From NCBI RefSeq assembly GCF_009002475.1, contig NZ_AP019860.1, forward strand, positions 620,001 to 684,000: a DNA stretch of 64,000 nt, in the 5' to 3' direction. Position numbers and translations under genes: made by a program. This DNA comes from Candidatus Uabimicrobium amorphum (GTDB lineage Bacteria; Planctomycetota; Uabimicrobiia; Uabimicrobiales; Uabimicrobiaceae). This document shows, one piece after another, positions 57,498 to 64,000 of the stretch. The notes beneath the pieces were generated by a model that saw only the letters and a list, made by a program, of their open reading frames with translations, had not been told where the DNA came from and searched no databases. Each line of letters starts with the position of its first letter. Position 1 is the first letter of the stretch.

Positions 57498-58532
57498 GTG
57501 AACGATTTTATACAAAATTCTATCAACAAAGCACGGCAGTTTGTTGTGGAGAATTACAATGTTGCTTACAAAAGCAGCACAGTACGCATGTTATTGGAAC
57601 TAGTGGATTTTGAAATACTGCGTACAGATGTTATAAACGCCATTGAAAAAGACGAACATAAAATGCCCAGTGTCGCACAATTGGAAAAAGAGCACTGTGG
57701 CGGAGGCTTTTACGCCGAAATTATAACACAGCATGCGCAACGCGTTGTAAAAGCTATTGCTAAAATAAAAGGTGTTTGGCGCCTGGAATACGATCCATCA
57801 ACAAAGGAGCTTTTCGCCTTAGCGATGGAAGAAGCCTGGGAAGGGGTCGCCAAAAGCTACTACGGGCATGGAATAGAAGTTTTTTTCAATCGTTGTAAAA
57901 TAATTTCACAGCTCAATGCCGGTAATAGTATCACACCACACAATGACCACCCGTGGATGCGAGGTTGGGTAAATTACTTTACCAATGACTATCGACAAGA
58001 CATTCGTATGGGAAACCCCGAAGATATCGAAGAACAAGCTATGCAATACCTAAAATGCATAGCACCGACACACCCATTGTTACAAACATATATTGCGAAA
58101 CATCCTGACAAAGCACAACAGGATATCTTTCGCCAAACAATTAACAATTTTCACCAGGAAAATTTAATCGAAAAGCCTTGGCATATCATCGTTTCACACC
58201 TCACAATAGACCAAGTCAAAAACTATCCGACTATCTGTAGAAAAACAACCAATAAACCGTGTGAAATTGCGTGGGTACGCTACTTTTTTCTCGTCCTTGC
58301 GCAGCGTAATCTAGTCATGCGCACTTTGGGGAATTCGAATGCGAATTCATTGTCGCAATTAGAAGAGAATGCCGAAAATAAAGAGTTACTCCTTCTCACT
58401 ATTGGGCATCTACTTCACTTTGGTTTGGTGGAAATAGATTTAACGATAAATGTTCCGTGGTACGACCAACAACAAAATTTTTACCTCACAACCCAAGGAA
58501 GAACACTTCTTGAAAACCTGGAACACCATTAA
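57498..58532 (+). CDS. Hypothetical protein, 344 residues
   Basis: The start is taken as GTG at 57498, directly after a GGCGGAG site; the frame runs upstream through the terminator hairpin without other support. The product is soluble, helix-rich and has no signal peptide. Two His/Cys-containing stretches stand out (LEKEHCGGGFYAEIITQH, ITPHNDHPWMRGW), and the C-terminus (LLTIGHLLHFGLVEID...YLTTQGRTLLENL) reads like a winged-helix domain. I do not recognise a family and assign no function. Confidence 0.75.
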   Translation: MNDFIQNSINKARQFVVENYNVAYKSSTVRMLLELVDFEILRTDVINAIEKDEHKMPSVAQLEKEHCGGGFYAEIITQHAQRVVKAIAKIKGVWRLEYDPSTKELFALAMEEAWEGVAKSYYGHGIEVFFNRCKIISQLNAGNSITPHNDHPWMRGWVNYFTNDYRQDIRMGNPEDIEEQAMQYLKCIAPTHPLLQTYIAKHPDKAQQDIFRQTINNFHQENLIEKPWHIIVSHLTIDQVKNYPTICRKTTNKPCEIAWVRYFFLVLAQRNLVMRTLGNSNANSLSQLEENAENKELLLLTIGHLLHFGLVEIDLTINVPWYDQQQNFYLTTQGRTLLENLEHH

Positions 58533-58728
58533 GGTTATCTTGTGAATATAAACTTGTCATCGATAAAAGTTTCTTTTTTGTGTAGATCTGTTGAGTTTCC
58601 TCCTAAAAGAAATCTTATTCCTGGAAAAAAGCATCATAATTTTATATGCTATTAATAGACATGTTACCCACACAATAAATTAGAATAACGACGTGTCTGA
58701 TCTGAATTCTATCAATAGGGAGGTATTT

Positions 58729-60558
58729 ATGACTAAATACTTATGTATTTTATGTACGTTGTTTTTCGCACTGACACTAAGTGCTGAAGGAGTAATCGGT
58801 CCTAGTTTACAAGCGGCCTTAGACAACGGCGGCGAAGAATTTGATGTCGTTGTGACGCTCAATAAACAACTTAACGGAAAAAAAATTCGCCGTTTATTGC
58901 GCAGAGCAGGCGGTGGTAAGCAGCTTTTGCGAGCCATACGCAAACGTTTAAAAGACACTGCCGCCGATGAACAAAGAAATTTACGTGATATTTTAAGTAA
59001 CTTAAAGTCGCAAGGTCGTGTAAACAAGTCGAAGGCTTTTTGGATTACAAACTCTATTTCTGCAGTTTTGAGTCGCGATATTATTTTTGAGTTACTGGCT
59101 CATCCTCAGGTAAGTTTGATTGAACTCAATGTAGAAATTCAGTTTATTGAGCCAGTCAAAGTCAAAAATGTGAAGAGTAAAAAAACTGTTTCACAAACAA
59201 AAATTGTGATTAGTCCTCGTGCAAATGCACGGCGCATAAAACGTAGGGAACAACGCAAACGCCAAAAAGGTTTTGGAATACTAGCCGAGGGGGACGCTGT
59301 ACCTGGTTTCGATAGCTTCAATACCTACTCTCGTGAAATGATGCAGGCAGATGATGTAAATAGTCAATTGGGTAACGAGGGGGAGGGAATCGTTGTTGCC
59401 GTATTGGATACTGGTGTACAGGCTTCTCACCCAGAGTTTGAAGGCCGCGTAATTGTGGGAACCGATTTTACTGGAGAATCTACTTCTGATGACGATCGCA
59501 ATGGACACGGAACACACTGTGCGGGAAGTATCGCAAGTAGGACTTTTGGAGTTGCCCCCAAATCGAGTATTTTAGCAATAAAAGTACTCAATGGTAGTGG
59601 TTCAGGAAGTTTTGTTGGAATCGTAAATGGTATCCAGGAAGCGGTAAACGCTGACGTTGAGATTATCAGTATGAGTCTAGGCTCATCGGGGGACTTTGAG
59701 GGAACAGATTTTGGTGAGCAGGCGATTAAAAATGCCATTAGCGCCGGTGTCGTATGTGTTGTTGCGGCTGGTAACTCTGGAAATAATGCCAATGGAACAC
59801 AAAGTCCTATTGGAAGTCCTGGGTCAACACCTGAAGCAATCACCGTTGGTGCGGTAGATGCCAATGGTAACCTTGCATCTTTTAGTAGCCGCGGTCCAAA
59901 TGCCGACGGCGTTCCTAAACCTGATCTTTCTGGTCCTGGTGTACAGGTTCTTTCTACATCTCCAGGGAATTCTACCAGATTCTTATCAGGGACATCCATG
60001 GCAACTCCAAACGTTGCAGGAGTTTGCGCTTTGATTTTAAAGGCAAATCCAAACCTAACTCCGCAAGAAGTAAAAACAACTCTAATCCAAAACATTGTTG
60101 GTAATAGAAACGAAAATGGTGTGGGAGCAGGTATTGTCAATGCTCTAAACTCCGTATTGGCTGTTCAACAGCAACCTGAACCAGAGCCACAGCCGGAACC
60201 AGAGCCACAGCCGGAACCAGAGCCACAGCCGGAACCAGAACCACAGCCGGAACCGCAACCTGGCCCAGAAGTTTTTACCCAAGAAAAAGTCATACAAGAC
60301 TTCGCCTTAGATCTACAAGAAATTTTTTCTAGTTTGAGTCGACGTGTTACTGTTACCCTTCGTAGGGTAGACATTGACGTTGACCAGCAGACTTCTATCG
60401 TGCGTTTCTCCGTAGCGTTTGTCAATCGCAGAGGTCGAAACAAAAGAGTAAATGGCCGCGCAGATATGGTCCTAGAAAATATTGATAATGAATTCGTATG
60501 GAGATTTGAAAAGGACACTAGAGAAGAGTTTGAGGAAATAAGCCGTACATTTCGTTAA
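58729..60558 (+). CDS. Secreted subtilisin-like (S8) protease with Pro-Glu-Gln linker, copy 1
   Basis: The ATG at 58729 has GGGAGG upstream. A signal peptide (about 1-19) precedes an inhibitor-I9-like prodomain of about 120 residues. The S8 catalytic domain holds Asp227 (VAVLDTGVQ), His260 (NGHGTHCAG) and Ser423 ([11 protein letters not shown]), with the oxyanion Asn in AAGNSGNN. A Pro-Glu-Gln linker encoded by an 18-base DNA repeat leads to a C-terminal domain of about 95 residues. The enzyme should cleave proteins outside the cell. The next gene is a near-identical paralogue; the differences are mostly in the linker and tail. Confidence 0.95.
   Translation: MTKYLCILCTLFFALTLSAEGVIGPSLQAALDNGGEEFDVVVTLNKQLNGKKIRRLLRRAGGGKQLLRAIRKRLKDTAADEQRNLRDILSNLKSQGRVNKSKAFWITNSISAVLSRDIIFELLAHPQVSLIELNVEIQFIEPVKVKNVKSKKTVSQTKIVISPRANARRIKRREQRKRQKGFGILAEGDAVPGFDSFNTYSREMMQADDVNSQLGNEGEGIVVAVLDTGVQASHPEFEGRVIVGTDFTGESTSDDDRNGHGTHCAGSIASRTFGVAPKSSILAIKVLNGSGSGSFVGIVNGIQEAVNADVEIISMSLGSSGDFEGTDFGEQAIKNAISAGVVCVVAAGNSGNNANGTQSPIGSPGSTPEAITVGAVDANGNLASFSSRGPNADGVPKPDLSGPGVQVLSTSPGNSTRFLSGTSMATPNVAGVCALILKANPNLTPQEVKTTLIQNIVGNRNENGVGAGIVNALNSVLAVQQQPEPEPQPEPEPQPEPEPQPEPEPQPEPQPGPEVFTQEKVIQDFALDLQEIFSSLSRRVTVTLRRVDIDVDQQTSIVRFSVAFVNRRGRNKRVNGRADMVLENIDNEFVWRFEKDTREEFEEISRTFR
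60172..60264 (+). repeat. 18-base tandem repeat coding for the protease linker (copy 1)
   Basis: The unit ccagagccacagccggaa occurs perfectly at 60181, 60199 and 60217, and with one change at 60235, encoding Pro-Glu-Pro-Gln-Pro-Glu. It lies between the catalytic and C-terminal domains and is a likely site of slippage. Confidence 0.9.
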
Positions 60559-60581
60559 ACCGTTTATTGACGTATTGAGAT

Positions 60582-60609
60582 AAAAATCCCACCTCAAGTG
60601 GGGTTTTTT
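60582..60609 (+). terminator. Intrinsic terminator of protease copy 1
   Basis: AAAAATCCCAC, loop CTCAA, then GTGGGGTTTTTT: a GC core of five pairs flanked by A/T arms and followed by T-rich sequence, 23 bases after the stop. Confidence 0.85.
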
Positions 60610-60649
60610 ATTTTGTTTTAAGACATATGGAGAGCAGTTGATCGAAGTC

Positions 60650-60700
60650 AGGTACCATTATTCTGTTTTATCGTAAGTTAGGTACCATTTTTCTGTTTTA
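60650..60700. repeat. Direct repeat ahead of protease copy 2
   Basis: AGGTACCATTATTCTGTTTTA at 60650-60670 recurs with one change at 60680-60700, 30 bases later (each 21 bases; both contain the GGTACC palindrome). The pair lies just before the ribosome site of copy 2 and is not found before copy 1. Confidence 0.6.
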
Positions 60701-60714
60701 ATAGGGAGGCATCT

Positions 60715-62592
60715 ATGAATAAATACTTATGTATTTTATGTACGTTGTTTTTCGCACTGACACTAAGTGCTGAAGGAGTAATCGGCCCTAATTTACAAGC
60801 GGCCTTAGACAATGGCGGTGAAGAATTTGATGTTGTTGTGACGCTCAATAAACAACTTAATGGAAAAAAAATTCGCCGTTTATTGCGCAGAGCAGGCGGT
60901 GGTAAGCAGCTTTTGCGAGCCATACGTAAACGTTTAAAAGACACTGCCGCCGATGAACAAAGAAATTTACGTGATATTTTAAGTAACTTAAAGTCGCAAG
61001 GCCGTGTAAACAAATCGAAGGCTTTTTGGATTACAAACTCTATTTCTGCGGTTTTAAGTCGCGATATTATTTTTGAGTTACTGGCCCATCCACAGGTAAG
61101 TTTGATTGAACTCAATGTCGAGATTCAATTTATCGAGCCGGTAAAAGTAAAAAATGTGAAGAGTAAAAAAACTGTTTCACAAACAAAAATTGTGATCAGT
61201 CCTAGCGCAAATGCACAGCGCAAAAAGCGTAGAGAAGAACGCAAACGTCAAAAAAGTGTTGGAGTTTTAGCCGAAGGTGATCCAGTTCCTGGTTTTGACA
61301 GTTTCAATACTTACTCTCGTGAAATGATGCAAGCAGATGACGTAAATAGTCAACTGGGCAACGAGGGCGAAGGAATTGTTGTTGCCGTACTGGATACTGG
61401 TGTACAAGCTTCTCATCCTGAATTTGAAGGCCGCGTAATTGTGGGAACCGATTTTACTGGAGAATCTACTTCTGATGACGATCGCAATGGACACGGAACA
61501 CACTGTGCGGGAAGTATCGCAAGTAGGACTTTTGGAGTCGCTCCCAAATCGAGTATTTTAGCAATAAAAGTACTCAACGGTAGTGGTTCAGGAAGTTTTG
61601 TTGGAATCGTAAATGGTATCCAGGAAGCGGTAAACGCTGACGTTGAAATTATCAGTATGAGTCTAGGTTCCTCGGGAGACTTTCAGGGAACAGATTTTGG
61701 TGAGCAGGCGATTAAAAATGCCATTAGTACCGGTGTCGTGTGTGTTGTTGCGGCTGGTAACTCTGGAAATAATGCCAATGGAACACAAAGTCCTATTGGA
61801 AGCCCTGGGTCAACACCTGAAGCAATCACCGTTGGTGCGGTAGATGCCAATGGTAACCTCGCATCTTTTAGTAGTCGCGGTCCAAATGCCGACGGCGTTC
61901 CTAAACCTGATCTTTCTGGTCCTGGTGTACAGGTTCTTTCTACATTTCCAGGAAATTCTACCAGGTTCTTATCAGGGACATCCATGGCAACTCCAAACGT
62001 TGCAGGAGTTTGTGCTCTGATTTTAAAGGCCAATCCAAATTTAACTCCACAAGAAGTAAAAACAACTCTAATCCAAAATATTGTGGGCAATAGAAGTGAT
62101 AATACTGTGGGAGCAGGTATCGTCAATGCTTTAAATTCGGTACTAGCGGTTCAACCACAGCCGGAACCAGAACCGGAACCACAACCACAACCAGAACCAG
62201 AACCACAACCGGAACCCGAACCCGAACCACAACCGGAACCGGAACCACAACCGGAACCCGAACCGGAGCCGGAACCAGAGCCAGAGCCACAGCCTGGCCC
62301 TGAAGTGTTCACCCAAGAAAAAGTGGAACAAGACTTAGCCGTACAGTTAGAAGAAATTTTCTCTGGCAAGAATCAAGTTTTGACTTTTACCATTCGCAGG
62401 GTAACTATTAATACGGATGCTCAAACCTCTATCGTGCGTTTTTCCATAGCTTTTGTCAATCGTAAAGGTAAGAACAAAAAAGTGAATCGTCGCGCAGATA
62501 TGGTTTTAGAAAACGTAAACAATGAATTTGTATGGGTAATGACGGAGGCCTCTAGAAATAAACTAGAGAAACTAAGTCGTAAAATTCGCTAA
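60715..62592 (+). CDS. Secreted subtilisin-like (S8) protease with Pro-Glu-Gln linker, copy 2
   Basis: This 625-residue paralogue starts after GGGAGG. Signal peptide, prodomain and catalytic triad ([26 protein letters not shown]) are as in copy 1, and long stretches of DNA are identical, including silent positions, so the duplication or a gene-conversion event is recent. Differences concentrate in the region before the catalytic domain ([24 protein letters not shown]), the longer linker (about 45 residues of Pro-Glu/Gln) and the C-terminal domain. It ends with its own terminator. Confidence 0.95.
   Translation: MNKYLCILCTLFFALTLSAEGVIGPNLQAALDNGGEEFDVVVTLNKQLNGKKIRRLLRRAGGGKQLLRAIRKRLKDTAADEQRNLRDILSNLKSQGRVNKSKAFWITNSISAVLSRDIIFELLAHPQVSLIELNVEIQFIEPVKVKNVKSKKTVSQTKIVISPSANAQRKKRREERKRQKSVGVLAEGDPVPGFDSFNTYSREMMQADDVNSQLGNEGEGIVVAVLDTGVQASHPEFEGRVIVGTDFTGESTSDDDRNGHGTHCAGSIASRTFGVAPKSSILAIKVLNGSGSGSFVGIVNGIQEAVNADVEIISMSLGSSGDFQGTDFGEQAIKNAISTGVVCVVAAGNSGNNANGTQSPIGSPGSTPEAITVGAVDANGNLASFSSRGPNADGVPKPDLSGPGVQVLSTFPGNSTRFLSGTSMATPNVAGVCALILKANPNLTPQEVKTTLIQNIVGNRSDNTVGAGIVNALNSVLAVQPQPEPEPEPQPQPEPEPQPEPEPEPQPEPEPQPEPEPEPEPEPEPQPGPEVFTQEKVEQDLAVQLEEIFSGKNQVLTFTIRRVTINTDAQTSIVRFSIAFVNRKGKNKKVNRRADMVLENVNNEFVWVMTEASRNKLEKLSRKIR
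62154..62295 (+). repeat. Degenerate Pro-Glu/Gln repeat of the protease linker (copy 2)
   Basis: About 140 bases of six-base units (CCGGAA, CCAGAA, CCACAA and variants) encode Pro-Glu or Pro-Gln pairs. It is longer and less regular than the repeat in copy 1, consistent with independent slippage after duplication. Confidence 0.9.
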
Positions 62593-62610
62593 ACCATCCC
62601 TTTTCATATA

Positions 62611-62645
62611 AAATAAAAATCCCACGAGAGTGGGATTTTTTATTT
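62611..62645 (+). terminator. Intrinsic terminator of protease copy 2
   Basis: AAATAAAAATCCCAC (62611-62625), loop GAGA, then the complement starting GTGGGATTTTT: a long stem followed by T-rich sequence, 19 bases after the stop. It is related to the terminator of copy 1. Confidence 0.9.
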
Positions 62646-62680
62646 GGTTTTGACTTTCTAATTTATAACAAGGTTTTTTT

Positions 62681-62708
62681 ATCCTGTTTTCATCCTGTTC
62701 ATCCTGTC
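62681..62708. repeat. Short ATCCTGTT tandem repeat
   Basis: ATCCTGTT occurs at 62681 and 62692 and as ATCCTGTC at 62701. Similar short arrays are common between genes in many bacteria; no function is assigned. Confidence 0.5.
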
Positions 62709-62770
62709 AAAAATATTACTATTCCCATTCATTAAAGAAGCACAGCAAAATAAAAAATAAAGGGGCTTTT

Positions 62771-64000
62771 ATGCAACGAATATGTTTTGTAATTGCTATC
62801 GCAATCAGCGCTACATTCATGTATGCGCAAAATAATTTTGTAGAAGATGCGCGCTATAAATCTGCAGCAGAAGTACAGAAAATGCTAAAAAACGGAGCAG
62901 ATATTAACAGTCGTAATAAAAATGGCTACACACTGTTAATCACTGCGGCGGAATCCGATCAAAGAGATATTGTACAGCTGTTGATTGAAAAAAAAGCGGA
63001 TGTACATGCCGAAGCGAGTAGCGGAGAAACAGCATTAAACAGGGCGGCCTACAATGGTTTTTTGGATAGCGTAAAGATGTTGGTTGCGGCTGGTGCAAAA
63101 GTAGATGAGCCAAACAAACATGGTCAAACACCGCTAGAATTATGCTGTATGTCAGGACAAGAGCATATCGCAAAATTTTTACTCGCCAACGGCGCAGATG
63201 CCAACCGCGTCAATGAAAAAAACAGCGAGTCTATCCTAAGTAAGGCCGTAATATGTGGCAAGGAAAGCGTGTTGCAGTTGTTATTGGATCATAAAGCACA
63301 AATAGACGGAAAAGGAAGAAATAGCGCTCTAATTGCTGCAACGATGGCGCGGAAACCAAAAATTGTTACGTTTTTACTTAAAAAAGGTGCAAACCCTAAT
63401 GCTATTACCGCTAAAGAACAAGAAAGTGCATTGCATCTCGCAGTCGCATTGACAAACAGCAACATAATTAGCATATTACTCGACCACAAAGCCGATGCCA
63501 ATTTGCAAAACGCCAGAGGTCACACTCCTCTTATTGCTGCGGTAAATAACAACGCACCGCAAATTGTCGACTTGCTACTAAAGCGTAAAGTCGACCCAAA
63601 TGTAAAAAATAAATTTGGCGATACAGCAATGATTTATGCGGCTTACTACAACCTCCCGGTGATCGCCAAAAGCCTCATCGCACAATCTGCCGATATCAAT
63701 ATTGTATCTAACTCTCAAAAAAGTCCTTTACTTTTGGCAGCACAACGTGGTGCTAACGAGGTAGCGGCAATACTTTTAGAAAATAAAGCCAACACGGAAC
63801 ATGTGGACAAAGAACAAAACAATGCTTTGGTTTTGGCATCGTTATACGGACATAACAAAATTGTCAAAATGTTACTTGAACACGGCATGCAAGTAGACAA
63901 AGGTAACGTTTATCAAAATACACCTTTACTCTTAGCCGTATACAAAGGTCATATTCCGGTCATAAAAACATTACTTGAATACGGTGCGAACCCCAATAGC
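62771..64000 (+). CDS. Secreted ankyrin-repeat protein (3' end outside window)
   Basis: An ATG after AAAGGGG opens a frame that runs 410 codons to the window end without a stop. A signal peptide (MQRICFVIAIAISATFMYAQ) is followed from about residue 30 by about 11 ankyrin repeats of 33 residues, for example NGYTLLITAAESDQRDIVQLLIEKKADVHA and RGHTPLIAAVNNNAPQIVDLLLKRKVDPNV. A protein-binding role in the periplasm or outside the cell is likely. The 178 bases before it hold a terminator and a short repeat but no other gene. Confidence 0.93.
   Translation, partial: MQRICFVIAIAISATFMYAQNNFVEDARYKSAAEVQKMLKNGADINSRNKNGYTLLITAAESDQRDIVQLLIEKKADVHAEASSGETALNRAAYNGFLDSVKMLVAAGAKVDEPNKHGQTPLELCCMSGQEHIAKFLLANGADANRVNEKNSESILSKAVICGKESVLQLLLDHKAQIDGKGRNSALIAATMARKPKIVTFLLKKGANPNAITAKEQESALHLAVALTNSNIISILLDHKADANLQNARGHTPLIAAVNNNAPQIVDLLLKRKVDPNVKNKFGDTAMIYAAYYNLPVIAKSLIAQSADINIVSNSQKSPLLLAAQRGANEVAAILLENKANTEHVDKEQNNALVLASLYGHNKIVKMLLEHGMQVDKGNVYQNTPLLLAVYKGHIPVIKTLLEYGANPNS

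Noticed and set aside
59427..60140. A 237-codon minus frame inside the protease gene.
   Set aside because: It is a long shadow of the S8 coding frame; the same shadow exists in the second copy, as expected from duplication.
60165..60518. Minus-strand frame coding for Cys-Gly-Ser repeats opposite the protease linker (also 62143-62369).
   Set aside because: It is the complement of the Pro-Glu-Gln repeat; the residues follow from the repeat, and no ribosome site is present.
62681..62708. CRISPR array (tandem ATCCTGTT units).
   Set aside because: Units are 8 bases with almost no spacers and there are no cas genes anywhere in the window.

Overview
The window is AT-rich, has no rRNA or tRNA gene that I can see, and is dominated by large Hanks-type serine/threonine kinases fused to tetratricopeptide (TPR) or other repeat domains. 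It also carries leucine-rich repeat, PQQ-propeller, WD40 and ankyrin proteins and an ECF sigma factor. This mix, including a secreted propeller protein with the N-terminal WPNWRG motif common in planctomycetes, points to a low-GC member of the Planctomycetota, possibly of the Candidatus Uabimicrobium type. That assignment is inference from gene content, not from a marker gene.

Layout. 1-1045 (minus) is the start of a secreted protein with PEGA-like repeats, cut by the window edge. 1305-12762 (plus) is a kinase island: a possible 45-codon leader ORF, three tandem paralogous kinase-TM-TPR genes, and a kinase fused to a serine-hydrolase fold whose catalytic residues are lost. A convergent kinase with Sel1 and TPR repeats follows (12838-15897, minus). 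16187-18832 (plus) is an overlapping three-gene membrane operon (DUF2157, DUF4401, GDYXXLXY), which ends at a strong dyad facing an ECF sigma/putative anti-sigma pair. 20961-27787 (minus) holds a methyltransferase and a MacB-type efflux operon with two membrane-fusion proteins, one of them a double-length protein. 27872-30489 (minus) has small housekeeping or accessory genes: a membrane protein, a VOC protein, a dual-specificity phosphatase and an S66 peptidase. 30510-34442 (minus) is a large DUF4062-NACHT-WD40 STAND protein.

34680-47531 mixes two small unknown proteins, an LRR membrane protein, PEP synthase, a three-part flavin/iron-sulfur reductase, an MFS exporter coupled to an ATP-grasp ligase, a methyltransferase and another LRR protein. 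47629-53344 (minus) is a pair of kinases, one with a HEAT-like C-terminus; next to its 3' end lies an apparent remnant of a four-helix-bundle gene. 53511-58532 holds a small membrane protein, a PQQ propeller, an excisionase-like HTH protein next to a large nested palindrome, a secreted two-domain DNase-I-like protein whose second domain has lost its active site, and an unknown gene. 58729-62592 is a recent tandem duplication of a secreted subtilase with a Pro-Glu-Gln linker. The window closes inside a secreted ankyrin-repeat protein.

How it fits together. Seven kinases, two LRR proteins, one dual-specificity phosphatase and a STAND ATPase make this a signalling-rich region. A recurring theme is loss of catalysis with retention of fold: the pseudo-hydrolase on a kinase, the second nuclease domain, and an ACP-like protein without its serine. 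These look like enzyme folds reused as binding or sensory modules.
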